Shown here piece after piece: positions 45,805 to 57,602 of a stretch of DNA of 64,000 nucleotides (positions are counted from its first letter, which is position 1; each line of letters starts with the position of its first letter). This DNA comes from Rallus limicola (lineage: Eukaryota > Chordata > Aves > Gruiformes > Rallidae). The DNA lies in NCBI GenBank assembly GCA_022605955.1, contig JAKCOZ010000004.1:65966229-66030228 (forward strand). Direction: 5' to 3'. A program made the position numbers and the translations under genes. The notes beneath the pieces are model-generated. The model had not been told where the DNA came from. It made no database searches and saw only the letters and a program-made list of their open reading frames with translations.

Positions 45805-48354
45805 AATGAAAAACTTTTAAAGGAAACATCTTGTGGTACATAATAATTGGCAAAATTACCAATTCTTTTATTGCTGACTGCAAGCACTTGCAGTTTCCCT
45901 TGTCCATTACTGAGCTCCTAAATTGCAAGTGAAGAGCATCATTATTCAGTTGCATTATTAGTTAATTTTAGTAAATTAAATTAGTTTCAAGCACTTGATA
46001 TGTTAATGTATTTAACTTATAGTGTCTCCTGCTATTGTTTTTCTTGAGACTGAAAATTATTTCAACAAAATATGAGTAGATTGCACTGTAAGTCTCAAAT
46101 TGTCTTAATTTGTAATGAAACATCATTGTTAATGATGGACCACTATATGATGTGATTTGACTTAGAATACAAGCTTAGATTAACTAGTACTTGCAGAAAT
46201 AGCAGAGATTTTGTTTGGTTTAATTTGTTGCATTAGATCATATGGTAAATGTGGAAGACAATGCTGAGGTGTACTTACATCTCGATGGAAGATGAAGATT
46301 ATTGTTTCAAGATGTTTCACTGTGCTAATAATAAAGATAACTATTAAATCTTGTCTTTAATTCTCAATTTGTCTCCAGAAATAGTTAATGATGTAATTTA
46401 TTTAAAGAGAAAAGAAACTTAAACCATGACATCTTAACAAACACACAGATGTTGTTCTGCTTCACATCACTGTTAAACATAAAATGTTAACATTCCACAT
46501 CACTTTCCTTTAAAAATAAAAATGCAAGATACATCTCTTTATAGCAATCCTTATCACAAGCATCCTGTATTCCGTGAAATTTTATAAAGTATAATTGCAG
46601 AAGGATTCTTTCAAAATTAATATGTATGGTCCAATAACTAACATGAAAGGAAAAACATATATTTTAAAAATTCTATGGCCACTTGGTCTGGAATTAGGAG
46701 ATCTTAGGCAATACTATATTTCCTTAGACTGAAGACCCTCGGGAGGATTAAACATTCTTTTTTTTACTGTCTCAGGATACAGACTCTCCCGGGAAAAAAA
46801 TTACCGAGCCTTTTTCTCCTACCATTTTATACCAAAAAAATAATTGGCAAATAAGAAGAATTTAAATTCTAAGAAATGACTAGTAATGAACTGATAACTA
46901 AAATATTGCTTAAAGGTTCAAATACACAAAGATTGCAATAATAATACTATTCTGTTAAGCTATGTATACTTCATCGAAGCCAGCGGAAAGGAAAACATAC
47001 CATATCACCACCATACCGCAGGCATTTTCGTACAACCTAGCGCAAATTCAAAGCTTTCTACGACTGTGTCCAATAAAACAGCCGCAACTATTTTTAAATG
47101 CATCAGGAGTCCATGACCCCATAAGTAGTAACTTCCCTTTCTTGATGGAGTGCACATCTCACTTTTGTAAGTGTCAACGGTTTCTGGCTGGCTGGCTAGA
47201 GACCACGGCATGCTCTGCTTTTCTTCCAAAAAGGCCATGTCATTCTTATACAACTTAATCAGTGGCTACATACAGGAAAGCAACACTGCAGCCTTTCTGA
47301 TCATTTTAATGAGGACCCCTGGCTATTCAGTCATTGAAATATAATTGACTCGCTCTCCTCTTATTTTCATAATAGACACTCCAACCTAGACCACATTTAT
47401 TTTGCTATAAGAAATGTCAAGAAAGATTGGAAGTTTTCTGAGTGTCCCCATTAAAACTGAAAACATGCCACCCTGTCTTTTGCATTAGCTGCGATCATTT
47501 TCTGTAGAACTCATTATGCAGATAGAAGATGCAAATGTTTCATCTACCTCACATCTAACCAAACTGCAAGTGCCAAGAAAATAAGCATGAGAAAAATAAT
47601 TTTCTCTTTCTATGCCTGTGCATGCGCCTGTGGTGTTTGCGTTGTGTCACTGTGGCAATGTCCGTGCCTGCGTGCACATGTATGTGCTCACAGATAACAC
47701 ACGCGTAGCTCCAAGTCCTGATATTTTATTCCAGGTAAAATCAAAAGGTTGTTTGGTACACATGATCCCAGCTGAGAAAGAGTGTTTTTCTGAACTGAAA
47801 CAGCTCTACGTAATAACAAGTATTACATTTAAAATCAAGCGAGTAGCAGAAACCATTCAAATGTGAAGATATCTTCATGCACGGGAATGCACTGAGGGCT
47901 GTTTCTTTAGCTAGAATAATGAGCACTTGCATGTCAAATGTGTTGTTTTGAATAAATCCTAGTCACTTACTCTGACCACCCAGTGCACTAAATAAAATAT
48001 CAGGTGAAGAACTGAACCTACTGCATGCTAACTGCTCATATATGGCTGGACTGTGGCACGCAATTCCCATCTGAACACGTTACACAGGATCCCTGGCATG
48101 AAAAATCATTCATTGTCAACTTAACTAAGCAATTTGCAGTGCGAAACAGAAGATATCTCTTCCCATCTGTTATTAACACATACAGCATCTTGCTGACCCT
48201 ACAAGTAAATGCTATCCCTATTACATCACCACTTTTTAGTATTTTAAAGACATAACTACACAGGTATCATATACTTAGCATGTTACTAACCACCCCAAAG
48301 AAGATCCTCACATCACTTCGGATTTTCCAATCAGGTTTTCAACCATTTACATTC

Positions 48355-48387
48355 AAAAAAAAAAAAAAAAACCCAACAAAAAAAAAA
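48355..48387. repeat. A-rich tract
   Basis: Seventeen As (48355-48371), CCCAAC, then about ten As. It is not attached to a recognisable retroposed sequence. Confidence 0.85.
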
Positions 48388-49423
48388 TAAACCCTCTATA
48401 TTTGAATTATTTGTGACGTAAGCTTAACAAATAAAAGATCAGAAATATAATTGCTGCAATGTCTGATATTTTTGATCTGCATTTGAATAGAGAATGTAGA
48501 TTGATTTTTCCAAGGCAATCCTGTTATAATGTATTATGTGGTATTACAGAGGGGACACCAAAATCATACTTTACCCTGAAGCAACTGCATACTGAAATAA
48601 TATAAAGGGGTGGCAAAACAGATATTTTAAGTCAATATTTAATGTCATACATTATAATTTTTTTCCTCACAAGAGTCCTGACAATTTCCTTACCCATTTT
48701 TAGCATAAAAACATGAAAGTATCATCCTTTCTGGCATATTTACACAGTTTATATTTGATGTCTTTACATACAGAGCTTGAGAAGGAGCATTTCTGGGCCC
48801 CACTTTAATGGGGCACTGTGCACCTACCAACCCCAGCCCCAGAGCAATGGAGCCAGGTCCTTTTCATCTGCCCCATGCTGTCTTCTCCTACAACTCAAAA
48901 ATGCTGCTACACAGCACCTTCAGGAAAAAAAAGACTTCTAAGCATCATGCAAGCTATCTGTTTGCATGTGCAGCCTGTCACCAAGCCATGGCCCCCACGC
49001 TCTCATGCAGATTACTCTGTGCCTGGCAGAAATAATCAGCGTACGAGAGGGAAGGGAAGAACCCCTGGGCTTCCTCTGGATCAACATCAGTGCACATGTT
49101 CGTGCTACTTCGGCAACATATGGGTGCACCTCACAGAGTACTTTGTGCATAGCAGCAGCACTTGGACTCCAGCAAATAAAGGTTTCAGTAATGTAAGCAC
49201 ATACAAACACAGTTTTAATACTCTGGGATAGTGTTACATCATTTAGATGCCTGAAAACAGCACTACTGAAGTGACTTTCATTTACCTCTTTGTTAGAGAT
49301 GTTTTGAAGATTTTACAAACAAAGCCTCTAGATAATGGAATTTCCACCAGAGTGTTTTTAATGGAGATAATTAAAACCTTCTACCAGTCTTCTCATGAAA
49401 ATTAAGTCTTTAAATAGGAAGTG

Positions 49424-49452
49424 TAAATAAATAAATAAATAAATAAATAAAT
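49424..49452. repeat. TAAA microsatellite
   Basis: Seven full copies of TAAA plus one base, with no interruption. Likely to vary in length. Confidence 0.95.
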
Positions 49453-49768
49453 GTTTCTAGCCCGGCTTCATCTTCAACAAGCACTTTTTATAAGTGTAAT
49501 TCTTAAAAAACAACCAAGGCTTTCCTGATATAAATTAACAAAAAGTAAAAAATTTGTAGCTGGTCTCACACATAATCTCTCACCCTCTATCTCCCACACA
49601 CCTCCTTAAAAGTGAAAACATTTCACAAGAAAAACTAAAAGGACTTCCTTGTGAGAGCTGCTTGGCTGCCTGATGTCTGCTGGGTGTCACCAGGTGAGAT
49701 GAAACACAGCCAGCAGCGATCACATCAACTCTGCCGTGCCACCTTTCCTGCTCTCCACCTGTCTCCAG

Positions 49769-49830
49769 GCAACCAAGAGTTGTAATTTCCCTAGCTCCCT
49801 GACTACATCATGGCCCCTCTGGTCACCCAG
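49769..49830 (+). other. Exon-like segment, open in one frame
   Basis: The acceptor GCTCTCCACCTGTCTCCAG is close to ideal, and the donor CACCCAG|GTAAAG is good. Of three frames only the first is open through the 62 bp (20 codons: ATKSCNFPSSL then TTSWPLWSP). A second strong acceptor (ACCTGTTTCTCCCAG, ending at 49979) follows, and the sequence after it is open for about 29 codons to a TAA at about 50068. Together they might be the end of a small gene, but the peptides match nothing I know. Confidence 0.22.
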
Positions 49831-52800
49831 GTAAAGGACATAAAGTATTGCCTCCTTGTTCTAACGATCTGCTTTCAGATACCATTCTTTTTCCATAAAG
49901 TCTCACACCTGTTCTCACCTGCAAAATGGTTAATTATATCCTTCCCTCTGGCCTCCACAATATACCTGTTTCTCCCAGGTGGTCCATCCAGGAAGAGGCA
50001 GGAAGATCTCCTTCCCTGCTACATGAAGCACCAGCCCTTTAAAATGCTGTACACAAACTGCCTCAAGTAAATACTTAATTGGTCAAAGAAAGATGTTCAC
50101 AAGGAGAAAGAGAACTCCCACACAAGGAAAAGACCAGTTTGGGACCCACAGATTTCATTCTGTTTCTGGATCATGTTTTCTCCTGTAACTTGGAGAAGAA
50201 AAAGAACAGAGGCCTCATCTTCATCTTCTTGGTTTAAGAGAGGACTCTCTCAGTCAGAAGATCACTGTAACCCACCTGTCGTTGAGCTGATGATATCTGA
50301 GAACTGAGTCTGCCTCTCTGAGATGGGTGCTTGTTTGCAGTACAGAAGGGATGCAATTTGAGAATGTAGTTGTGCCAACCCATGTTGACACTTGCTTCCT
50401 GTGATTAAAAGCCTGTTCAGCCAGAGCACAATGACATCCCTCTATCACTGTATGTCATCAAAGCTCACAGGTCCCATCCTTTCTCATTAACCTGGTAGAC
50501 CTTGCCTGGCATGACATTCAACTCCATGCATTTTCAGAGATCCTTGTTGACCTCTTCCTCAGACACCTCCATGCTATTTTTCAGACTGTTACCCAGTTCA
50601 GGGGAACATACTGAGGTCTTTGCTCTTCTGCACTGATTGGCTATGTCTACCACAGGGTGCTGGAAAGTTGGGGCAGAAAAATCTTACAGTCTCATCTGGA
50701 CCAGTCACCTAACTGCCAGTCCTGTGGGGAATTAGACTTGGGGCACCACAGAGTCACTGACTCATGCTCTTACAAAACTAGCAACATTGGTATCTGGAGG
50801 AAAAGATAAGAAATAGTTAACATCTCAGGTGGAACTTGATTTTTCAGAGGCCTCCAATTTCTCAGAAAAAAAATGTATTCTGGATTAGTGAACTGTGGGT
50901 GAGCCACTCACAACCTACTTGAGTTTTTCTAGAAAGTGTTACTGAGTCGATGACAGACATTCAGACACATAGGTCCCTTAGGGAACCTCAGAAGTTAGAC
51001 ATGTTCCAAGCACGTTCTTCTTCTTAGTTATTTCCACTTCTCCTAACTGTAAACCAGTCAGTTAGGGCCCTAGAAATCTCAGAAAAGGATCTTATTCTCA
51101 GAATAAAATCTGGGATATTTTTGTTGTTTACAATTCTAAAAAAAAAGTTATCTATGAAAACAAATTAAAGAATTCTTTATGTATGTTAATGTTGCTAGTG
51201 ACAGTTCTGGCTCCACCACTGCTGAAGTGGAAAAATATTTTTTCCCTTTTAAGTTATTCTACATATGGTTATAATGGAAAATTAGGAGATCATCAAGCAT
51301 TACACTGGACAAAAAAACAGCTTTGAAAATGTCTTTTTCCTGCAAATATTTTAATGCACCAAATGAGCATTTCAATGCGTTGTTTACCCTGGTCAGTGGA
51401 GACCAGCTGCCACCCATAGAACAGCAGCGTCTTGATCAAATAGTTTGATTTATTGGAAAATTAAGTGTTCTGATCAACTCCAGGATATTTTGGACACCCC
51501 AGAGGAAGAGTGGGCTGCTGGGTAAAAGAAGGAGATTTACAGTCACTTTCCCATTAAACCATGCTGGATCAAAGAAGTGAGAGCACAACCATCAACATGA
51601 AGTCTCTAGTTCTGTCAAGCAGACTAGTGAAAGGGAGAAACTGTAATGCTGCTGGAGCATAAATAAGGAATTTTAGACAACCTCTGCTAAGTGCCAAAGA
51701 GAGAGAATAGATTCTAGCAGGAATTGTATATCAAATCACTTCTGAGAATCTGAATCCTACTGTCTACCTGACACTATTTTTAACAACAAGCCAGAAAAGA
51801 CCATAGGGATCTACAGATGTTTAAAAATGAGCATGGAGGCTGGAAAGAGGGATAGCCACATTGTCGATATATGGTGACATATTTTGCCTCCTTTCACTGT
51901 TCCATAAGATACTAACGGGAAAGGTAAACACATCCAGTAAAAATGCCTTCCCAGACCTCTGTATTTACCAACAGAATTTATAATTTTTAATTACCAGTGG
52001 AATTTTCCAATTTTTCCAATTCCAAGGGAATTTTTCCAATTTACAATTGGAATTGATGGTCTTAATCAATGCATTACTGTCCTTCTTATCACTTAAAATG
52101 CATTTAGCAATTGGAAATATTTGTAAGTTCTGTATATAAGTAAATATACACAGATATGTGGAGCCATGCATCAAATGAGATTGACAATTATGATACAGTA
52201 TATTCAATATCACATAGGCATTACAGTCTCATTCTTTTTCCCATATATGGGAACATATATTGACAAGAGGAACCATAACCAAAATATTACCCCAAAATGC
52301 TACTTTTGAGGAATGCCCAGTAAATTCAGTAACTTAAACTATTAAAAAAATCTAACAACTCTATCTCTAGATTTTCAAGGGGTTTTTTTGTTTGGTTGCT
52401 TGGGTTTTTTGCGTCTTTGTTTATACTGTGTAATATTTCAGAGCTACACTCTGTCCTGACTGATGCTTTTTGCTTTTTCCTTCATTTGAACAGGGGAAGC
52501 CTAGGGCAGCAGATGTCATTGGGAGTCAAGGTGCCTCACAGACAGGCATGCTTGCCTTCAGCAAGTCTACAGATTTGGTCCTCAGGATCTCTTGGTATCT
52601 CCAAGAAGTGGCAACTAAAAAAGCATTCTGAGTATCCACATTTCAGATGAAAACACCTAAATCCTCTGCAGTCTATTTAATCTCCCTGAATAGGGTTGCT
52701 GTTTAATTACAGTACAGACATCTGAGCTGTTCAGACTGAATTCTGTGAAATCAAAAACACTTTAAGGAAGAGATTCAAAGTGAGACGTAATAAATCACGC

Positions 52801-53710
52801 CTGGAATTGCTTTTTTCTCTCCACTGACCCTGAAAGACATAGGATGCTTATTTGGGATTTGGAGACCTACATTGCAGGCAGCTACATTTGCTCACATGAA
52901 TACTATTGCCAGTTGCCGTTTTTAGTGGGAAGTTACTGCATTCATGCCCCATCCTAATGGTGAGCATAAACACATCAATGTTTCTGACATACTGGGGATC
53001 CCTGACCTTGGTGATGTATTGTATAAGTCTCTTCCAACATGCAAAATAATGCTGCCTATCCTTAAGTATCCTTAAGCCTCAAAGTATGGCTACCTTCAAA
53101 CACAAGTGAAAGTCTCTTCCAGTCAGATAAAGGCAAAAGGATTTCCTGTAAAACCTGTGATGCAAATAGAAGTTCACAGTGGCTCACTGTTAGGGTTGTA
53201 CAGTTTTTTGCTGCCTGTTTGAACAAATCCCCTCTGAGGTTCAATTCTGACCCTGGTATTCACACTGAATAGTATCTTGCTTTATTAGTTATCACACAGA
53301 AGGCATTGTTGGAAGGTGGCCTTTTACAGCCAACAATCTTGAAAACGTAGAAATGCAAGAGGTGAGCAAGTAGTAGCAAGTCTCCTTTTCTAAAGGTATT
53401 GTTCCAAGCCTGTCAGTAGGTGAGTGTGTCTACTACACTGAGGTCCAAGACACATACCAATATGGTTTGTTTTTTCAAGTGTAATCAAGTTGACATCTAT
53501 CTACACTGATTACACTTCAGAAGGGGAGAGGGAAATTCTGGAGGTGGGAGAGAGGTTCTCTGCTCTCTGGTGGCCTCAGATGTATCCTCCACAGGGTAGT
53601 TCAGACCTCTGGGCATAGCCCTGAGAGATGGGTGGTGCATGAGGAATCATCCTGGAGGTCTTATGCCTCAGAGATGCTCTTTCCCTATTCCTGCTCACTC
53701 CTGAGGGCAG

Positions 53711-53744
53711 TAATTTGTTGCTGGTCTATACCAGCAGCAAATTA
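53711..53744. other. 15-bp stem hairpin with four-base loop
   Basis: TAATTTGTTGCTGGT (53711-53725) and ACCAGCAGCAAATTA (53730-53744) are inverted copies with one mismatch that is a G.U pair in RNA; the loop is CTAT. It is too short for a typical precursor microRNA on its own. Confidence 0.75.
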
Positions 53745-54137
53745 TAGCAACCCCTGTGCCAGTTCAACTTGCATCTGGGAACTGGAAGAGGCGGGCAGTG
53801 AGGGACAGAGGGCTCTGGCCTTTGCCTGACCATCTGCCTGGTGAAGCACTGGTACTATTCAGTCAGTTTTCCGCCCACTCTCCAGTGCTTGATGCGGCGG
53901 AGCAATGGTGACTCTGAAGCTTCATAGTCCTTGCTGTCTGTCAAACACAACTCAATCTGCCCTTTTCTTCTGACTCTAGTGATTCACAGCCACACAAGAA
54001 TTTCTAAAAACACAATGGCAAGACCCTGCTTCACTGAATCCCTTTTTGCACCGGAGAGGCTGCGTACAGCTCAATTCTAACCCCTTCAAAAAACAGTCAA
54101 AGAAGAAACGCTGACTAGATTTCTTATGTTTTTGCAG

Positions 54138-54499
54138 CACCCCGAATGCCAAATAATGCTCCTCTTCATGCTTGGCACAGCGTTATTACGTTGCTCTGCA
54201 AATGACAAGATGCTCCTATCACAGGATGTACCGAGCGAGTCTGACAGGCAACTAGCAAACCTTTATACAGATCACATGTTCATTCTCCCTTTATGGTGGC
54301 AGTTTATCCAGACCCTCATTTTCAGCTCCTTGGATGATAGTTCAACTGGTTTATACTGCTTTTTGGTTATCACATGAGTTTAAATTCATTCTTACAAGCA
54401 CAACTCTGTCCTCATTGCCAATGGAATTCAATAAAGATCATCTTGTTAAGAGTGGGAGTGCTAAAAGATTGCTCTGGTTTAATTGGTCTTGTATCCCAG
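54138..54499 (+). other. Exon-like segment, mostly non-coding
   Basis: Preceded by CTTATGTTTTTGCAG and followed by ATCCCAG|GTAAAAG. The first 240 bp are open in one frame (peptide with LLFMLGTALLRCSANDK), which stops at 54377, so the whole 362 bp is not one coding exon. It could be a terminal coding part plus UTR, a non-coding exon or chance. Confidence 0.2.
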
Positions 54500-56741
54500 G
54501 TAAAAGATGGTCAGGAAATCAGGCTCTCTTAATTAATATGTTACAAGTGTACCCTGAGACCTTGAATGCCTCTCCTCTAAAGAGAACTAGCCTTCCTCTG
54601 CCCACCTCATTTTGCTAGCGGTGTTAGAAGATGGACCGACAGGTTACTTTTTAAAATGTACATACACAAGTGACAACTACATTGCTACTATAAAACACAT
54701 AGAACAACTTCTCATGTCTTTGAATTTCTACTTTTCTTCTCTTGCTAAAGCAATTTTCTTGATCTTTGCCTTGCACCAGTAAGACAATATAAGATTACTA
54801 GGAGACATTTGGATGTTTCTGTCTGGGAATTCTGCCGTTAGCTAGCACACTTGATGTGCAGTTAGTGCATGGTCTCTTGGCTGACTTCACTCATCTCCAT
54901 CTGTTAGACTGGCTGTGTGCCTGCTCACAAGTCAGTCAGCCTGTTTCACTAGGACACAGGTGCCAGCAAGGATGCACTTGGGTGGACAGCACACACAGTA
55001 TAGCAACATGCTGGGACTTCTTTAAAAAGAAAGAGTAATTTGCGACATGGTATGAAACTACTGGGTTTGCACTGTTGTCTCCTCTATTGTTGCACCTCTA
55101 TTTTCAGGGAAAGAGAGAACAGATCATCATCGAAGCACTAGCTGAGAGGGTTTCATATGCACCTCTGTTTCCATCCATAAGTGCAATCCTTCTCCCTTCA
55201 TTTGAAAGGGAAATTAGTTTGCAATACTTAGGTTTTCTCCTTGGTGGCTCCATTGTTTCCACAGAGCCTTCAAGTTTCATACATTAGAAGGAGCCAGTAA
55301 ATCTGAAGCTCTTGCCTGAACTTGCATCTTTGAGTTTCACTTTCTTGAGTACAGAAATGAGACATCTGGATAATAAATTGCAAAGTAAAGTCTTGCACCA
55401 CCAAGTTATACAAAATTGCATATTAAAAAAAAATTGTCACTAAATCTGATACCCTACTCTATCAGCTAATGTAGACTGAGCAGAGATTAATTTCTAATTC
55501 ACAAGGCCACACCTTTTTAAGACAGTCAAAAATTAAGGTCTAGCCATTGATCTGTGAATTAAGGAATACAGATTGAACATGTATGCCTGTGACAGATATT
55601 AGTGGTTAGTTTTTCGTGGACTTTTGGAGTGTCCTGAACTCTATATGGAGCTACAAGGTGATGTGCAAATCAATTCCATGTTTAGAAAAAGCTCTGTGAC
55701 ATGGGATTATGCAATCAGAGCCACTAACATACTGTCTACATTCCAGCTCTACATCATAATCCTGCAGCAGCTCTTTCCCTGTCCTTCCTCTCAGCACACA
55801 AGGCTTTCAAACATGTCATTTATAGCATGATCCCTGCCTTTAACTCTTAGGTATAGGCTCACCTAAATTGAAAGGAATACTCAAGAGTGCTCACAGGATC
55901 ATTTCCGGTGTCACTTGCTCACTGCCCTATGCTTTCCTCCTCCAGACACATACACCGGAAAATACACCAAGAATCTTGAGACAGAATAAGGTACAGGCAG
56001 GGACAAGTGCCAAAGAAAAAAGTACCAATAGAGCAGGTATACCTCTAGCAGGGCAACACACTCAGATTGGGGTGACCATGCTGATTTGACACGTCATTTG
56101 CAAACTAGGGCAATGATGGGCTACAAAATTAACAATCCACGGATCAGAACCATGGAGCGTATAAAGAATCATAGAGCAAGACCCTCATCTGCTCACATAA
56201 TTCTCCTTGGAATTGCAACAGAGAAGTTTTCTAGTGGAAATAGTAAATATTTATAGATGAGAAAATGAGAGAATTTGTTTATCAGAGATATGCTTACAAT
56301 TGCTATCACTCTGAGAAAACGTTGATATTTAAGAGCAGGGTGACCATTCTGCCTGTTTTCTTGAAGATTCATGCTTTATACAATGAAAAACATTAGTAAG
56401 ATTTCCTGTAAAATAGAGTGGAAAAGCAGCAAGCATAATTATCTATTTTTTGGAATATTTTTTTCCAGTTATATCTTTATCCCATCAGAGTGTTCACATT
56501 TTCAAATACCAATGTGACACTGATCCATGGTAATGTGCTCATGCCAAAACATGCTGCTCCCCATTAGTTCCTCAATGCACATGTGTCTTAAAACAGGTGC
56601 ATTATTTTTAGAAGTGTTGCTGGAAATCTAAATTCAACTAGTTTTCTTTAGTCACTGCAGACATACACAGAGGTAAAGAATAGTGATGATAATACTCAGA
56701 TACTCCACAAGCTGAAGACTTTAATGATCATGATGATTTAG

Positions 56742-57155
56742 ATGATCAGAGGCCTGGAGCACCTGAGGTCAGGCTTTGAGAATTGGGTTTGTTCAGCCTG
56801 AACAAGAGAAGGCTTCAGGGAGATATTGCAGCCTTCCGTTACCTGAAGAGGCCTACAGGAAAGATGGAGAGGGACTGTTCATCAAGGAGTGTACCAATAG
56901 GACAACAGGTAATGGGTTTAAACTGAAGGAGGGTAGATTCAGATTAGGTATTAGGAAGAAATCTTTCCCTGCAAGGGCAGTAAGGCCCTGGCACAGGCCG
57001 TCCAGAGAAGCTGTGGCTGCCCCCTCTCTGGTAGTGTTCAAGGCCAGGCTGGACAGGGCTGTGGGCAACCAGGTCTAGTGCAGAGTGTCTCTGCCCATGG
57101 CAGGGGATTGGAACTAGATGCGCTTTGAGGTCCCTTCCAATTCAAACCATTCTAA
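56742..57155 (+). mobile_element. CR1 LINE, 5'-truncated
   Basis: CR1 3' region: 'gatgatcagaggcctggagc', 'aatgggtttaaactgaagga', 'ggcacaggccgtccagagaa', 'tctctgcccatggcagggga', 'ggaactagatgcgctttgag' and 'gtcccttccaattcaaacca', with a degraded octamer at the end. The 3' UTR is present, and a readable C-terminal ORF2 segment lies inside. This copy ends the 20-kb transposon-free block. Confidence 0.93.
56776..57078 (+). pseudogene. CR1 ORF2 C-terminal fragment
   Basis: A 100-codon frame. The first 30 or so residues are out of frame relative to other CR1 copies, and a compensating indel near 56850 restores the frame. After that it reads AYRKDGEGLFIKECTNRTTG, then GFKLKEGRFRLGIRKKSF, RPWHRPSREAV and FKARLDRAVGNQV to a natural ORF2-like end. 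It covers only the region downstream of the reverse transcriptase and has no catalytic domain. Confidence 0.87.
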
Positions 57156-57555
57156 GGAAAGCCCAGCTCTGCATTCACACTGCACATCTAAGTCTGAGAT
57201 CTCAATTATTTAAAAACAGAAAACCTATTTGCAAAATCTGTTTTTTTATTTATATTTTATCTTTAACCCTTAAATAATAATCTTTCTGAAGGTGCATTGC
57301 TTTGAATTTCAGTATTTTAAGCCAAATATTTTAACACTTACTCAGATGAGTTTCCCCATTGGTGTGACCAGTATAGAGCTCATTTTTATGGAAAGGATTT
57401 AATCCAGTGGCCCTGGTAGACTGGAATAAATTTCATAAGACAAAACACTCTGCAATCCAAATTTACTAATTCACTACACAGGCTGTTTGCAATCAATTGC
57501 AATGCAAATGCTAATATAAAGGGCTCTTCCTCTACCTTGTGAGAAGAAAAAAACT

Positions 57556-57602
57556 CCAAAAAACCCTAACAACCCAAAACAAAACCAAAACAACCCAAAA
57601 CC
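57556..57602. repeat. CAAAA-type low-complexity tract
   Basis: A run of A-rich units separated by C or CC (CCAAAA, CCCTAACAA, CCCAAAACAAAA and similar). Simple-sequence DNA without a fixed unit. Confidence 0.8.

Larger units (their letters stand above)
42001..48780. other. Very AT-rich unique DNA with conserved-looking blocks
   Basis: The most AT-rich part of the window, with no transposon, exon or RNA gene recognised. Reading frames are few and short because of frequent TAA and TAG. It contains blocks that look like conserved non-coding elements at about 44895-45065, 45690-45960 and 46960-47400, and a purine/pyrimidine-alternating tract at 47618-47705. Confidence 0.45.
48781..56741. other. 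Unique, moderately GC-richer DNA with exon-like segments
   Basis: Less AT-rich than the preceding block and still without recognisable transposons. Splice-site-like pairs on the plus strand flank 49769-49830 and 54138-54499, and a strong acceptor precedes 49980. Frames such as 48818-49231 (137 codons) and 54126-54377 (83 codons) show no family resemblance. A TAAA microsatellite (49424-49452) and a hairpin (53711-53744) are listed separately. Confidence 0.45.

Noticed and set aside
48818..49231. 137-codon plus frame with a frame on each side
   Set aside because: Overlapping frames on both strands, no domain and no splice sites; length is within chance expectation.
50250..50720. Possible ancient retrocopy or decayed repeat
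   Set aside because: The text is GC-richer and looked gene-like, but translation in all minus frames gives many stops and no family match.
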